64,000 nucleotides of DNA, taken from the NCBI RefSeq assembly GCF_001613445.1, contig NZ_BDCJ01000020.1, positions 62,001-126,000 of the forward strand, read 5' to 3'. How positions within the stretch are numbered: the first letter of the stretch is position 1; each line of letters opens with the position of its first letter. The notes below the pieces were generated by a model. That model was not told the origin of the DNA. It saw only the letters and a program-made list of their open reading frames with translations, and did not search any database. This document shows positions 8,204 through 17,122 of this stretch, in pieces. The position numbers were made by a program, and so were the translations under genes. The DNA is from Nocardia grenadensis NBRC 108939. GTDB taxonomy: Bacteria; Actinomycetota; Actinomycetes; Mycobacteriales; Mycobacteriaceae.

Positions 8204-9499
8204 CTAGAGCTCCACATCGTCGGCGTCGACCGCGGCGCGCTCGGTATCGGTGAGTTCTGTTTTCGTGACGGTGAGCGCGTAATGCTGTCGCGGATCGAAA
8301 TCGGGGAATTGGTCTACCCGGTCGAGAACGTCCAGAATGAGCTTCTTCAGGAAGAGTCTCGGTGAGATGCCCACTTGCCCACCGAGTTTCCCGGCGACGG
8401 CCGATGCGAGGTCGCGCAGGTAGGCGTCGTCGACGTGAGCGCGGATTCGATCGGGCGCAGCCGCGCCGTCTGCGTAGACCGTCCGGACACGCATACCGAC
8501 CTCGACCAGCCGGTCGAGGTCGAAGCCGGCGAGCCGGATCTGCGGTGCGCGGGGATTGTCGAACCGGGCGTCGGTGGTGAAATCGGTGTGCAGCCGCTGC
8601 GCGAGTGGGGGGAGCGACTGGATGCCGAGCCGGCCGTCGAAGAACGCCGGTGTGCCGGTGATGAGCAAGTACAGCCCGGGATAGCGCCCGGAGTCCAGTT
8701 CGTCGATCCATTGGCGGAGCGCATTGAGGGCTTTGGCGCGACTGTCCGAGCGCATGCGCTGCAGGGTTTCGACTTCATCGATCACCAGCAGCAGGCCGGG
8801 GTGCCGCGCACCCGCCAGAACCGCGAGCAGTCCCTGCAGGAAACCCATTGCCAGGAAATGATCGACGTCTTGGCGCACACCGGCCGCTCGTTTCGCGGCA
8901 GCCCCGACATGCGGCTGCCCGCCGAGCCATGCGACCAGCGCATCGGCTGTGGCGGCATCCCCTTCGGCGAGCGCGGCACGATAGGCACGCAGCACCATCG
9001 GATACACCGGTGTTGCGGCGGCGACAGTGGTGAGCCGCTGTTCGAGCAATGCATCGACCTGCTCGGCCGTCGCCTCCTCGGCGCCGGCCGCGGTGGCGGC
9101 ATCCTCCTCTACTCCGAACAGCCAGGCGTCGAGCACGTTACGGAAGGCCGACGGGGGGAATGCCGCAGTCCGCAGTGATTCGGTGGTGCGCCGATATACG
9201 GTTTCGAGTTTGTGTAGCGGTGTTTCGAGTTCGCTGATCTGCACCTCGGCGACCGCCAGCCCGCGGCGCATCGCCCGCTGCTGCATCCATCGGGCGAAGA
9301 ATGTCTTGCCGGACCCGTAGTCACCGCGTACGGCCTTGAACATGGACGCACCGGCGGCGACGGCATCGAGGTCTTCGTCGACGGTGGCGGCGAACCGGTC
9401 GATCCCGACCGCGAGGACGTCGAGGCTGCCGGACGGGACGGTGCCTTGCCGGAGTGCCTGCAGGATCTCGCGCCGACGGACAGGTGACAGCGTCGTCAC
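8204..9499 (-). CDS. brxD: BREX-2 ATP-binding protein BrxD
   Basis: 431 aa P-loop protein: GDYGSGKT at about 59-66 (Walker A) and LLLVIDEVE around 240 (Walker B), followed by a STAND/AAA-like lid region ending with ISPRLFLKKLILDVLD. These features match the BrxD family (DUF2791) of BREX systems. It overlaps the end of pglZ by 4 bases (ATGA) and abuts brxHI with no spacing, so the three are one operon. BrxD is thought to provide an ATP-dependent function in BREX; its exact role is unresolved. Confidence 0.88.
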   Translation of the reverse strand: MTTLSPVRRREILQALRQGTVPSGSLDVLAVGIDRFAATVDEDLDAVAAGASMFKAVRGDYGSGKTFFARWMQQRAMRRGLAVAEVQISELETPLHKLETVYRRTTESLRTAAFPPSAFRNVLDAWLFGVEEDAATAAGAEEATAEQVDALLEQRLTTVAAATPVYPMVLRAYRAALAEGDAATADALVAWLGGQPHVGAAAKRAAGVRQDVDHFLAMGFLQGLLAVLAGARHPGLLLVIDEVETLQRMRSDSRAKALNALRQWIDELDSGRYPGLYLLITGTPAFFDGRLGIQSLPPLAQRLHTDFTTDARFDNPRAPQIRLAGFDLDRLVEVGMRVRTVYADGAAAPDRIRAHVDDAYLRDLASAVAGKLGGQVGISPRLFLKKLILDVLDRVDQFPDFDPRQHYALTVTKTELTDTERAAVDADDVEL

Positions 9500-12285
9500 G
9501 CCATCACCCCGTACTGTTCGAACATCAACGCGGCTTCGAGTTCGACTTCGGATCCGTTGTCGGAGAGCACCACGACGCCGTCGGTGTTGAGCACCTGGGC
9601 GAGGACGGCGACGGCGGCGCGGGCGCGGGTCGGTTTGACTTCGAGGAGCTCCGCGGCCCGGCCGAACGGCAGGCGCCCGTTGTTATCGATCAATTCCTGC
9701 AACAGTCGGCCGATCACCGGTTTCTGGAACTTCGGTTTGAACAGCTGGTATTGCTGTTTGAAGAGATCACCGGCCAGCAGTGCGCCGATACGGTCCTGGA
9801 TGACGGGGACCGGTTTCGCCGGTTCGGCCGGACCTCCCAGGTCGAACAATGCGTCGGCGGGCACGGCCGGTTTCGCCGGGGCGGCCGGCTTCGGTCGAGG
9901 GGCGGGTTTGCGTTCGGTCCGAACCGGCACCGGCTCGGGAGCCGGCCGGGCCGGATGCCACCACACGGGCTGTGGGGGTGGTACGACTTCCAGCTCGAGA
10001 TGCTGCGGTAGCGCACCGTTGACGAGGATCGTCACGGGAATCACCGCTTCGGCCGGTGCGGCGCCGCCATGGTAACCGGCGCGGAGGCCGGTGTAACGCA
10101 CTTGTTCGTCCACGGCGAGGATCGCGTGCTGGTTGCCGGCGAGCACCCGCTCGCCGGTGACGAACACTTCGTCGTCGTGTGCGTCTTCCGCGTTGGTCCG
10201 GTAGCGGGCGGAGATCTGTTGCCCACGCTGGACACCCGGTTGCTCACGTCGTTCGACCACATGTCCGTGGTCGCTCACCAGGACGACGGTCCGGCCGACG
10301 GCCGCGGCGGCGGTGAGCAGTGGGTCGAGGTGTTTGAAACTCGAAGTGCGCCAAATCGTTCCGATCGGGTCGGAGCGGTCCAGGGCGTCGTCGATATCGT
10401 TGAGCACGCAGGCCACGACCGGCCTGCGCTCGATATCACCGACCGCGTCCCGGACCCCATCGGCGAGCGAGTTGGTCCGGGTGACCAGGTCCATCTCGGC
10501 CTTGTGGAACAACACGGGACCCGCGGCTTTGAAGCCGTTGCGCCGCAACCAGTTCGCGAAACCGGCCCGCTCCTTGTCCTGACCGCCTTCGGCGAGCGCC
10601 CCGGTTAGCAGCGAGCACCGGGAGAACCGGGTGACGGTCGGTAGCGCCGCGAGCGCGGCGTGGAGTCCGTCGGTACCGGCGATCCGGCATTCCTGCCATT
10701 GCGGCCGATGCCGCCGGAGGGCATCCGCGACCACTTCGTTGGACACCGCCGCGCTCATACCGTCCGCGATCACGAGCAGAACGGGCGAGGCTTTCGGACC
10801 TCCGGAGAAACCGCCGACCAAGCCGGCGGTCGGGCCGGGGGGCGGCGCGGTGAGCGGTTTGACGATGCGATCCAGAACATCCTCGACACAGAGCAGATCG
10901 CCCGACACCGGGCGGTGGACGCCTTCGGCACGCAGCTGTTCCGCGAACGCACGGTCGATCTTCCCTCGCGCGGCGCGCACCGCGGTGACGATCCGGTGCG
11001 CGGCCTCGGCGAGGCGGCCGTCATCGGCGCCCACGAAGGCATCGTTCACCGCATCATCCACCCACGACAGATCCTGCCGGTAGTAGGTGAGCCAGTCGGT
11101 GAGCCCGCCGGGCGCAACCCAGTCGAGACCTCGCCGGCGCAACAACCGGAGCGCGGCAGCACCTACCCGGACATCGCGCGGGGCGTCCGGACTTCCGTCG
11201 TGGGCGGCGCGATGCGCGACCACATCCGCCCACGCGTTCTCGGCCGCGGCGAGGTTGCCGGAATCGACGGCCTCGGAGAGCGCCGCGGCGAAATGCGCAA
11301 TCCGCGGCGCCAAAGCCATGGGCAGCACATCTGAGCGTGCTACCAGCGGTTCGGCACGCAACCGGCGGACGGCATCCTCGGCCCGGCGCAGTACCCCGTC
11401 GGGCACATCGGTGCCGGTCACTGCGAGCGCGGCGGCGTTACCCCACTGCGTGAGTTGCTGTTCGGTGAGGGTGTGTCCACTGAGCTCCACCTCGAGCAGC
11501 GTGCGGACCTTGATCATGGTGTCGCGCGGAGCGGGGAACGACGCATCGGTGTCGCCGAGCAGCGCGGCGACCAGGCCCAGCGGTACGAGGTCGGCTGGGC
11601 CGCCTGCCCGCCAAACCGTCACGAATGTCGGCCCGAGGGTGCCCAGCCGGTTGGCGATCCAGGTGTAGAACTGTTCGAGCAGCGCGGGATCGGTGTCCTG
11701 CCGCCATACTTCGAACCGCGCGGTCGCCGCCGCGTCCATCGACCACAGCGCGATGTGGTGCGGGGTGTATTCGGCGGGTTGCAGGCCGAACTTCTGCCGT
11801 GACAGTTCCGCGAAGAGGTGATCGTTGGTGAGTACGCCGCGGGGCGCGGGCTTGTCCACCTCGTCCAGATCGCGCAGTGCCGCCCGGGCGGCGCCGTTGT
11901 TGAGCGAGAGCAGATGGAACTCCTGCCGCGACGCTCGGAACAGTTCCCGCAGCGCCGGCCAGGGATCCAGATTCGACAATCGTCCGGCGACGAGGTGCTC
12001 TAGAACCCCGACAGGCAGTTCGGCGGCTTCGCGATCGGTGAGGATCACGACCCAGTCGACGCCGTCCCGATGCCGTTCGGTGAGTGCATCGCGGACAGCG
12101 AGCACGCTCGGCGCCGTGCGCACCCGCACCGTCTGCCCGTCGTGTTCGAACGCTTCGGGGCCGGACCAGGCCGGCACCGCCGCGATCGCCACCACACCGC
12201 GCGGATAGTTCTTACTGCGGAGCTCGGCGATTTTGCTCCGCACCGCCGAGAGATCCGCTTCGGGCAGGGCCGCTGCCGCGGTCAC
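9496..12285 (-). CDS. pglZ: BREX-2 phosphatase-fold protein PglZ, at a recombination junction
   Basis: 930 aa from a proposed GTG at 12285, preceded by AGGAA; an ATG at 12360 gives 24 extra residues that read through foreign sequence. The N-terminal half has the PglZ pattern (VPAWSGPEAFEHDGQTVRV). The alkaline-phosphatase-fold metal sites are VLLVIADGMSAAVSNEV (about 500-515) and VLVSDHGH (about 668-675). A Pro/Ala/Lys linker precedes a C-terminal winged-helix-like domain. PglZ is a core BREX protein. Normally pglW, pglX and pglY lie upstream, but here the upstream side is an aminoglycoside phosphotransferase remnant, so the native promoter and half the operon appear lost. Confidence 0.88.
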   Translation of the reverse strand: MTAAAALPEADLSAVRSKIAELRSKNYPRGVVAIAAVPAWSGPEAFEHDGQTVRVRTAPSVLAVRDALTERHRDGVDWVVILTDREAAELPVGVLEHLVAGRLSNLDPWPALRELFRASRQEFHLLSLNNGAARAALRDLDEVDKPAPRGVLTNDHLFAELSRQKFGLQPAEYTPHHIALWSMDAAATARFEVWRQDTDPALLEQFYTWIANRLGTLGPTFVTVWRAGGPADLVPLGLVAALLGDTDASFPAPRDTMIKVRTLLEVELSGHTLTEQQLTQWGNAAALAVTGTDVPDGVLRRAEDAVRRLRAEPLVARSDVLPMALAPRIAHFAAALSEAVDSGNLAAAENAWADVVAHRAAHDGSPDAPRDVRVGAAALRLLRRRGLDWVAPGGLTDWLTYYRQDLSWVDDAVNDAFVGADDGRLAEAAHRIVTAVRAARGKIDRAFAEQLRAEGVHRPVSGDLLCVEDVLDRIVKPLTAPPPGPTAGLVGGFSGGPKASPVLLVIADGMSAAVSNEVVADALRRHRPQWQECRIAGTDGLHAALAALPTVTRFSRCSLLTGALAEGGQDKERAGFANWLRRNGFKAAGPVLFHKAEMDLVTRTNSLADGVRDAVGDIERRPVVACVLNDIDDALDRSDPIGTIWRTSSFKHLDPLLTAAAAVGRTVVLVSDHGHVVERREQPGVQRGQQISARYRTNAEDAHDDEVFVTGERVLAGNQHAILAVDEQVRYTGLRAGYHGGAAPAEAVIPVTILVNGALPQHLELEVVPPPQPVWWHPARPAPEPVPVRTERKPAPRPKPAAPAKPAVPADALFDLGGPAEPAKPVPVIQDRIGALLAGDLFKQQYQLFKPKFQKPVIGRLLQELIDNNGRLPFGRAAELLEVKPTRARAAVAVLAQVLNTDGVVVLSDNGSEVELEAALMFEQYGVMA

Positions 12286-12305
12286 GGCTCGTTCCTGTCG
12301 ATCGG

Positions 12306-13036
12306 TACTGAAAATTCCCGTCGACCAGGAATCCGGGGCCACCGAGACGGCGATGCTCAATCGCTGGTCGGCCTCGGGTGCGACACCGGGAATTCTGCAC
12401 TTCGATCAAGACTCGGGCGTCTTCCTGATGTCCCGCATCGTGCCGGGTGAGATTGCCTGGCCCGTGCACGGCGCCGGTGATTCGGCGCAGTTCGGTGAGC
12501 TGCTGAGCAGGCTCAACGCTCCGGGACTGCCCGAACCGCCGGAGCTCAAGGACCTAGCCGATATAGCGTGGATGCGGATCGGTTGGGCGCGCGAACGTTT
12601 CGCGGACAAGCGCTATGCCGACGCTATGGAACGTTTCGGTGCTGCAACTCGTCTCGCAAGGGCAGAGAAGCTGCTGGAGGTACTGCTCAGCACTACTACC
12701 GAGCGTCATGTGCTACATGCGAACCTGCAGGCGAAGAACATCCTCCAAGGCCCGGGGAGGTGGTACACGATCGACCCACTCGGCGCGGTCGGGGATATCA
12801 ATGCCGAGGCGGGCTTATGGGTTGCGCTCCAAGACGGGCCGGAGTCGATTCCGGAGCGGCTGAGCGAGCTTTGCGCGCATCCCATGCTCGATGAAAACAG
12901 GCTCTACGCCTGGACATATGTGTTGGCTGTCGCCGAGTATCGCTCCTACCTCCCGGCGTCTGGCGATCGGATCGTGGCATTCGTCCAGGCGGTGGATCCC
13001 GCGGAGCTGACAAATCGTGTGCAGCCGGCTCGGTGA
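12306..13036 (+). pseudogene. 5'-truncated aminoglycoside (APH(6)-like) phosphotransferase remnant
   Basis: About 243 codons ending in TGA at 13036. The frame begins abruptly at SVLKIPVDQESGATETAMLNRW-like sequence, whose VLK matches the ATP-binding lysine strand, so the first 50-70 residues of the family are missing. Later it has HANLQAKNIL where active enzymes have HGDLHxxNIL: the catalytic Asp reads as Asn and the Gly as Ala. The IDPLGAVGD metal motif survives. Loss of the start and of the catalytic base indicates an inactive remnant. It meets pglZ on the opposite strand at about 12285-12306, which looks like a deletion or insertion junction. Confidence 0.75.
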
Positions 13037-13370
13037 AGCCCGCGGTTTCGGTGCCGGCGAGCCGACTCACCTATGTGAATTCTGATCGACTGGTGGTCTT
13101 GGGTTCGTCGAGGAATCGTTTCAGATCGCGGATCGCTTCGTGGAAGGTCTCGCGGCTACCCGCAGTTCAGTTCAGGCCGCGATTGCTGCAGTGTGCGATG
13201 CTGCGGCCGGGGAAAGCGCAGCGCCGAACGCCCCACAGTGCTGATCGACTAGGTGCGGGCCGCAGTGGAGAAGCAGATTCGATCCCGGCGCCGCCGAGAC
13301 AATCAGCAGGTGGTGTGAATCGGGGTGAGATCCTGCCGCAGCGACGCGAGCTGATCCACGACAGTCCGGA
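13037..13370. other. Intergenic stretch with a possible decayed minus-strand tail
   Basis: No intact gene. On the minus strand a short run (GSRETFHEAIRDLKRFLDEP and following) ends at a TAG at 13071-13073 but is preceded by an in-frame TGA and has no start. It may be the remains of a gene tail. Nothing else protein-like was seen. Confidence 0.4.
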
Positions 13371-13409
13371 CTATTATAACTCCACCTATAATAGATCGAG
13401 TTATAATAG
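13371..13409 (+). promoter_or_regulatory. Triple TATAATAG operator/promoter
   Basis: CTATTATAACT (13371-13381) and AGTTATAATAG (13399-13409) form a perfect 11-base inverted repeat, with a third copy CTATAATAG at 13386-13394 between them. In GC-rich DNA this is a striking AT island. TATAAT at 13402-13407 places a start site near 13414-13415, exactly at the ATG of the next gene, predicting a leaderless mRNA. Binding of a regulator to the repeats would block that promoter. Confidence 0.65.
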
Positions 13410-13414
13410 ATCTC

Positions 13415-14887
13415 ATGCTGAAGCCCGAGACCATGTTCGATCGCGAGCACGAGTGGTCGGAGCTGACCCGATTTGCCACCTACCCTGGGCCGCAGCCAGC
13501 GCTGGGGATCGTTTCGGGTCGTCGCCGGCAAGGAAAGACCTTCCTCCTCGACGCGGTATGCGAGGCAACCGGCGGGTTCTACTTCGCGGCCACCGAGGCC
13601 ACCGAACCCGAGTCGCTGCACCAGCTCGGTAGCGCTCTGGCGCGGTATCTCGGCGAGCCGGTGCCGCGCCGGTTCGCCGGGTGGCCGGAGGCAATCGAGA
13701 CAATCATGACCCTGGGCGCTGGTGACCGGCCCCTGACAGTGGTCCTCGACGAGTTTCCTTACCTGGCCAAGGCGTCACCCGAGCTGCCGTCGTTGATCCA
13801 GCGCGCATTCGATCCGGCCGGTCGGCGCCACGCCGGCGCCATCCGCCTGTTGCTGTGCGGTTCGGCCCAGTCGTTCATGAGCAAGTTGCTCGTCGGGAGC
13901 GCCCCGTTGCGGGGACGCGCAAGCCTGGAGCTTGTCGTGCCGACCCTCGACTACCGGCTGGCGCGGGAGTTCTGGGAGATCGACGACCTGTCGCTGGCGT
14001 TCCTGGTGAACGCCGTGGTGGGGGGTACGCCGGCTTACCGGCGCGAATACACGCTCGGTGACACTCCCGCCGACCGCGAGGATTTCGGCCCGTGGGTGGT
14101 CCGCAATGTGCTGAACTCATCGAGGCCGCTGTTCCGGGAATCGCGGTTCCTGCTGGCGGAAGAGCCCGAACTGCGGGAAAGTGCGCTCTATCACGGTGTT
14201 CTCGCGGCGATTGCCGAGGGCAACAACACCCGGGGCGGGATTGCGAGCTTCCTCGCCCGCAAGTCCACCGATCTCGGGCACCCGCTTACCGTCCTGGAAG
14301 GCGTCGGCTTGATCGCGCGCGAACAGGATGCCTTCCACGCCCGCCGGTCCACTTACCGGATCACCGAGCCGCTGCTGACCTTCTATTACGCGATCATGCG
14401 CTCGGAATGGAGCGACCTCGAACGCCCGGGGCACGCGACAGAGGTGTGGGAGCGCTCCGGGCCCACCTTCACAAGTCAAGTACTCGGTCCACATTTCGAG
14501 CAGTTGTCGCGTACGTGGTGCCGGTGGTATGCGGCCCCGAACACCGTGGGAGGCCGGCGCACCCATGTGCTTTCCGGAGTTCTGCCCGACCCCGCGGGTA
14601 AGACCGGCCATCAGTTGGACGTCGTAGTGTTCGGGCGGGACGCCGGTGGTGCGGAACGGATCCTCGCGATCGGTGAGGCGAAGAACCATGCGGTCGTCGG
14701 GGAGAAGCAGGTCAACCGGCTCGACCGGATCCGGGATCTGCTGGTTCAGCGCGATCCCCGCGCGTCGCGGCAGACCAAACTGCTGCTCTTCACCAGATAC
14801 GACTTCACCGCCGAACTGCGCGCCTTGGCCGATTCCCGCGACGATGTGGAACTGGTCGACCTCGAGCGGTTGTATCGGGGCGACTGA
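13415..14887 (+). CDS. AAA ATPase with C-terminal DUF234 nuclease-like domain
   Basis: 490 aa. SGRRRQGKT at about 34-42 is the P-loop and LTVVLDEFPYL near 108-118 the Walker B. This is followed by an arginine-sensor region and a winged-helix middle, as in the archaeal-type ATPase family. The C-terminal domain has LDVVVFGRD followed by ILAIGEAKN, a D...ExK pattern reminiscent of PD-(D/E)xK nucleases and typical of DUF234. The ATG at 13415 has no ribosome site, consistent with a leaderless start; ATG 13433 is an alternative. The family has no settled function, though its members often lie among defence or mobile genes, as here. Confidence 0.82.
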   Translation: MLKPETMFDREHEWSELTRFATYPGPQPALGIVSGRRRQGKTFLLDAVCEATGGFYFAATEATEPESLHQLGSALARYLGEPVPRRFAGWPEAIETIMTLGAGDRPLTVVLDEFPYLAKASPELPSLIQRAFDPAGRRHAGAIRLLLCGSAQSFMSKLLVGSAPLRGRASLELVVPTLDYRLAREFWEIDDLSLAFLVNAVVGGTPAYRREYTLGDTPADREDFGPWVVRNVLNSSRPLFRESRFLLAEEPELRESALYHGVLAAIAEGNNTRGGIASFLARKSTDLGHPLTVLEGVGLIAREQDAFHARRSTYRITEPLLTFYYAIMRSEWSDLERPGHATEVWERSGPTFTSQVLGPHFEQLSRTWCRWYAAPNTVGGRRTHVLSGVLPDPAGKTGHQLDVVVFGRDAGGAERILAIGEAKNHAVVGEKQVNRLDRIRDLLVQRDPRASRQTKLLLFTRYDFTAELRALADSRDDVELVDLERLYRGD

Positions 14888-14897
14888 CCCCTGACGA

Positions 14898-16400
14898 CTA
14901 CAGCAATCGGGCCAGAACCGCCCGGGCGAACGGTTCGGTGGCCAGGCTCGCGTCGGGGGAGCGCAGGCCGGTCGGTTCCAGGACATATCTGATACCGCGG
15001 AGGAGTTCGATCACCGAATGCGCCGTCACCGGGGAACCGTCGCTGTGGCACCAGCCCATATTGTCGAGGATCTCGGCGACGGCGGACTCGGCGTCGCCGG
15101 CCGCGAGCGCCAGGAAGTAGAGAATGCCGGTGTCGTGGCGGGCCTTTCCCTTCAGCATCGCCGGGACCCGTTCCGCGAGAAACATCCACAGCTGGATCGG
15201 GTCGCCATCGATCGCGCGCGCTTTGGCTGTCAGGTTGAGCCGCCCGCGATACTTGCGCAGCAAGCCGACCTGTTGCGCCGCCTGCCGCAGGTTCGCGATC
15301 GGCGGGGTGAGATCCTCGCGATTCCCTTTCCCGATCCACCGTTCGCCCAGGTCGAGGTCGGTAAAGACCGCGGCCACCGTGGTGGGTGGCAGATAGCCGG
15401 CCGACGTGAGGGCGACGCCGTCGGGCCCGATCTGGTCCAGCAGGCATGCGTAAGGCCGGACGGCTCGAGCTGCAGTGCCGGCATCGACGGTGGCGGGCCG
15501 GTCCAGCGCGGCGTCGGTGATCAGCGCCCGCAGCTGCCGTTTGCCGCGGACCGTGCCGGTCGCCCGGAGTATCTCGGCGAGTGCGGGCGGGATCGCCTGC
15601 GCGTCATCGGCACCGGCGCTGCCGGTGCGCGAGCCGGTGCCGAGTTCTGCCAGCGCCGCATTGATCTCATCGAGATCGAATGGCACCGGGGCATAGGAGT
15701 CGAGGTCGAAATGCTCGCCGTACCACTCACGCACTTCGGCCAGGGCCTGCTGGTGTCGGCGATGGCCGGGATCGCAGGCCGCAGTGAACAACTCGTATCC
15801 CGGAATTCCGCCGCAGTCCTCCGCCGGGGAAGGCTGCCGGCCGGCCGTGCAGCGGGCCCGCGGCGCATCATCCGCCCGCGGCAGCACCGCCTCCAGCTTC
15901 AGCACGTGCATCCAGTCGTCGCCGAAGTCGTACCAGTACGACATCGCGTCACCGGCATAGACGAGCACCTCGTCGAGCCGCACCTGCTCCTCCGGTACGC
16001 CGGGATCGCCCTCTTCCACCTGGTATGGGCACAGATACAGTTCGGCGTCGTCCGCGAAATGATCGCCGGAACTCGCAAACTGATGCAGGTGGCAGTCGTA
16101 CCAATGGAAGCTTGCCTGGATCACCTCGTGCAACTCGTCGAGGAACATATCCGAGGCCACTTCCACCCGCCGCCACGCGGGCGGCTTCGCATGCAGCAGG
16201 TCGATACGAATCCGGTAGGTCACCGGCGTCGAGCGCCGAAGCCGCCGTGCACTCGGCACGTCGCGGGGTGCCGCCGGTCCCGGCGCTCCGAGTTGCCCGG
16301 CGATATCGGCGACCAGTTCACCGAACAACCTGTTGACCGCCGCCGGTGGCATCGCGGCCGAGATCTCGTCGAGGTCGGGTGCGGGGTCGTTGTCGGTCAT
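14898..16400 (-). CDS. Plasmid pRiA4b ORF-3 family protein
   Basis: 500 aa from ATG 16400. The pRiA4b ORF-3-like domain spans about residues 50-240: TYRIRIDLLHAKPPAWRRVE, LDELHEVIQASFHWYDCHLHQF, then YWYDFGDDWMHVLKLE and CTAGRQPSPAEDCGGIPGYE. The C-terminal 230 residues form a helical extension found in actinobacterial members. The domain is common on plasmids and in accessory DNA; its biochemical role is not known. It ends 10 bases from the convergent ATPase gene. A longer upstream frame exists but runs through non-coding-like sequence. Confidence 0.85.
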   Translation of the reverse strand: MTDNDPAPDLDEISAAMPPAAVNRLFGELVADIAGQLGAPGPAAPRDVPSARRLRRSTPVTYRIRIDLLHAKPPAWRRVEVASDMFLDELHEVIQASFHWYDCHLHQFASSGDHFADDAELYLCPYQVEEGDPGVPEEQVRLDEVLVYAGDAMSYWYDFGDDWMHVLKLEAVLPRADDAPRARCTAGRQPSPAEDCGGIPGYELFTAACDPGHRRHQQALAEVREWYGEHFDLDSYAPVPFDLDEINAALAELGTGSRTGSAGADDAQAIPPALAEILRATGTVRGKRQLRALITDAALDRPATVDAGTAARAVRPYACLLDQIGPDGVALTSAGYLPPTTVAAVFTDLDLGERWIGKGNREDLTPPIANLRQAAQQVGLLRKYRGRLNLTAKARAIDGDPIQLWMFLAERVPAMLKGKARHDTGILYFLALAAGDAESAVAEILDNMGWCHSDGSPVTAHSVIELLRGIRYVLEPTGLRSPDASLATEPFARAVLARLL

Positions 16401-16546
16401 GGCCGACACCGTACGGAATTCCCGCGAAGCAGGCGCATCGGAGATCGGTATCCGGCATGTTGACAAGGCGCGGAACCGGAGCAGTGAAGTAGCTCCGTCA
16501 CCGGCTGACGAGCGCCGAGACAGCAACGAATGACGTGCGTATCGGG

Positions 16547-17122
16547 CTACTCCGGCTGGACCAGTCGGTCGAGTAGGCCGCGCAGCGGCCTGTTGTCGCC
16601 GACCAGCGAGAGTCTCGACGCTGTGGCGTTCTCCACCGGATCGAGTAGGGACCAATCGATCGGGTGGCCGGCTTGGCGGGCGAGTTGGCCGAAGAATGCA
16701 CGCTGAGCGCGGCCGTTGCCTTCGCGGAACGGGTGGATCGCGTTGACTTCGGCCAGGAAATGGGTGAGGCGGTCGACGAATACTTGTCGGGTTGCTCCGC
16801 GGAGAAAATTCTCGGTCGCAAGCTGTCCGAACACCTGCGCGGCATAGGAGTCGATATGGGACGGCAGGCAGAAGGGTTCTGTGCGTGCGATGCCGATGGT
16901 TCGGACTTCTCCCGCCCAGGGGTAGATATCGCCGAAGATCTCGAGGTGGGATGCGCACAGGTGTCGTAGATCGTAGCCGCCCGGAAGTATGCGGATTCGC
17001 AGGTCGGCCAGCGCCGCGTAGGTGAGGTCGGCCTCGGCGCGGCGTAGCTTCTCTTCGTCGGTGATGCCGAGGCGGTTTCTCAATACACCTGATTCGGTAT
17101 CGATATAGGGGTCTGTTGTCAC
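16547..17122 (-). CDS. Fic-domain toxin (AMP-transferase family)
   Basis: 191 aa from GTG 17122. The Fic core motif HPFREGNGRAQR (130-141) is complete, including the catalytic His and the phosphate-binding GNGR. A flap region (TEPFCLPSHI) precedes it and an N-terminal helix bundle begins at DEEKLRRAEADL. Fic proteins transfer AMP or related groups to target hydroxyls. Antitoxin-linked Fic toxins such as VbhT act on DNA gyrase and topoisomerase IV; this is known for relatives, not shown here. The start overlaps the antitoxin stop by 4 bases (GTGA), as in a two-gene toxin-antitoxin operon. Confidence 0.9.
   Translation of the reverse strand: MTTDPYIDTESGVLRNRLGITDEEKLRRAEADLTYAALADLRIRILPGGYDLRHLCASHLEIFGDIYPWAGEVRTIGIARTEPFCLPSHIDSYAAQVFGQLATENFLRGATRQVFVDRLTHFLAEVNAIHPFREGNGRAQRAFFGQLARQAGHPIDWSLLDPVENATASRLSLVGDNRPLRGLLDRLVQPE

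Noticed and set aside
7049..8365. Rightward 438-codon frame opposite brxHI
   Set aside because: brxHI has all helicase motifs in the other direction; the antisense frame has no recognisable domain and unnatural composition.
12285..12360. The first 25 codons of the longest pglZ frame (from ATG 12360)
   Set aside because: They are read from the complement of the aminoglycoside phosphotransferase remnant; the GTG at 12285 with AGGAA is a better start.
13071..13157. Minus-strand fragment ending in TAG with a protein-like run (ETFHEAIRDLKRFLDEP)
   Set aside because: No start codon, an in-frame stop just upstream and no family match; mentioned only as a possible gene tail.
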